Shown: positions 4,966-5,468 of the stretch, one piece after another | How the letters are laid out: each line of letters begins with the position of its first letter | How positions within the stretch are numbered: position 1 is the first letter of the stretch | Origin: Bacteroidota bacterium | GTDB lineage: Bacteria > Bacteroidota > Bacteroidia > Chitinophagales > Chitinophagaceae | Assembly (NCBI GenBank): GCA_023417815.1 | Contig: JAEZEI010000063.1 | Span: forward strand, 1-5,468 | Direction: 5' to 3' | DNA: 5,468 nt | The notes under the pieces: generated by a model | Seen by the model: only the letters and a program-made list of their open reading frames with translations | What the model was told of the DNA's origin: nothing | Database searches by the model: none | Position numbers and translations under genes: made by a program

Positions 4966-5467
4966 TGCCAATCTCCTAATCGTTGTTGCTTTAGGTACTT
5001 TTCTGGAAGTGAGGTCCCTTCCCTCAATCGGAATTACCCGACGTCTACGGTACTACGAACCTCTCCGACTTCCTCGATGGCCCGGGCTTGGCTCTCACGA
5101 GCTTCCAGTTGACAGTTCCAGGGCTGTCACCATCAAGGATCTCTCATGTTTGCTTGTTGTTCCCCTTATCGCGTGCCGTCGCCATTACCCCGGTAGAACC
5201 CCCTAGGCCCTGTTGTGCTCAGTCCAGAGGATATTGACTTCCCCATTCGTACAGTGGGTCGTCTTCTACGACTCGAATTTTCGAGGCTCTCTCAGCGTTC
5301 ACTCGCGTTACGGCCCGCAGACTCGCTGAATCGCCCGAGGCGACCCTTTGACATCCAAGGCTCTCGACTATTCGTTACCTCCTAATCGACTCAGACTGCT
5401 TCTCGGTGTACAACCACTTCCGAGGTGGGGTTTGCACCCACTGAAACAACAAACCGACATGACGCAC
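4966..5467 (-). ncRNA. Intron 2 5' RNA (domains I-III and start of IV)
   Basis: About 500 nt between the GTGCG 5' end and the RT start, with no credible gene on either strand. Sequence near the RT start, such as GGGAAGGGACCTCACTTCC and GATTGGCA before the start codon, resembles leader sequence of known bacterial introns with this type of RT, from memory. Many short complementary arms are visible. Individual helices and exon-binding sites were not resolved. Confidence 0.65.
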
Positions 5468-5468
5468 G

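Larger units (their letters stand above)
3506..5467 (-). mobile_element. Group II intron 2 with maturase/RT, apparently full length
   Basis: Read on the - strand, the element begins GTGCG at 5467-5463, matching the GUGYG 5' consensus. About 500 nt of structured RNA follow, then the RT gene (4965-3649), domain V (3621-3589) and a domain VI-like stem (3584-3515). The 3' end is inferred at 3506: this gives terminal AC, and A3514 falls bulged eight bases from the end. The total is about 1.96 kb, normal for a bacterial intron with an endonuclease-less RT. The RT and domains differ clearly from intron 1, so it is a separate lineage. The 3' boundary could instead lie near 3540-3550 if domain VI is shorter. 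Only one base of 5' exon is in view, so exon-binding pairings cannot be tested. Confidence 0.75.

Noticed and set aside
4910..5206. A 98-aa + strand frame near the right end
   Set aside because: It is antisense to the intron 2 leader RNA and the RT start, with no recognisable content.

Overview
The window is bacterial. It holds the 3' end of a glycogen-metabolism gene, a small convergent gene, and two different group II introns that flank a small four-helix-bundle gene. The host is not certain. The short palindromic intergenic repeats with a CGGAGAGACG core, a degenerate receiver-like protein, an S23-type four-helix protein and several group II introns together remind me of Planctomycetes (Pirellula-like). 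That is an impression from memory, not a database result.

Layout. Positions 2-379 (+) encode the C-terminal part of 4-alpha-glucanotransferase (MalQ, GH77), interrupted by one in-frame TAG at 221-223. Positions 380-560 are an intergenic block between two convergent genes, filled with perfect palindromes that share a core but have different, compensated outer stems. Positions 561-914 (-) encode a 117-aa protein like a degenerate response-regulator receiver. Positions 915-1148 are non-coding, with one terminator-like hairpin on the + strand.

Positions 1149 to about 3065 (-) are group II intron 1. It has domains V and VI and an intact 500-aa maturase/reverse transcriptase without an HNH endonuclease, but no recognisable GUGYG 5' end, so it looks 5'-truncated. 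Positions 3097-3505 (+) are an S23/four-helix-bundle gene (23S rRNA intervening-sequence protein family). Its conserved C-terminus has moved into another frame, most simply by loss of one base near 3372. Positions 3506-5467 (-) are group II intron 2, apparently full length. It starts with GTGCG at 5467, carries a 438-aa maturase/reverse transcriptase of a different lineage, and ends with domain V and an unusually long domain VI. It lies antisense to the four-helix gene and appears to be inserted in its tail.

How the parts relate. The two introns lie in the same orientation but differ in RT sequence and RNA domains, so they arrived independently. Each RT would act with its own intron RNA in splicing and retrohoming. 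No CRISPR array, tRNA, rRNA or defence system is visible. Most of the window is mobile-element sequence around two damaged host genes. The most interesting signals are the covarying palindromes, the domain V peculiarities of intron 1, and the damaged genes beside the introns.
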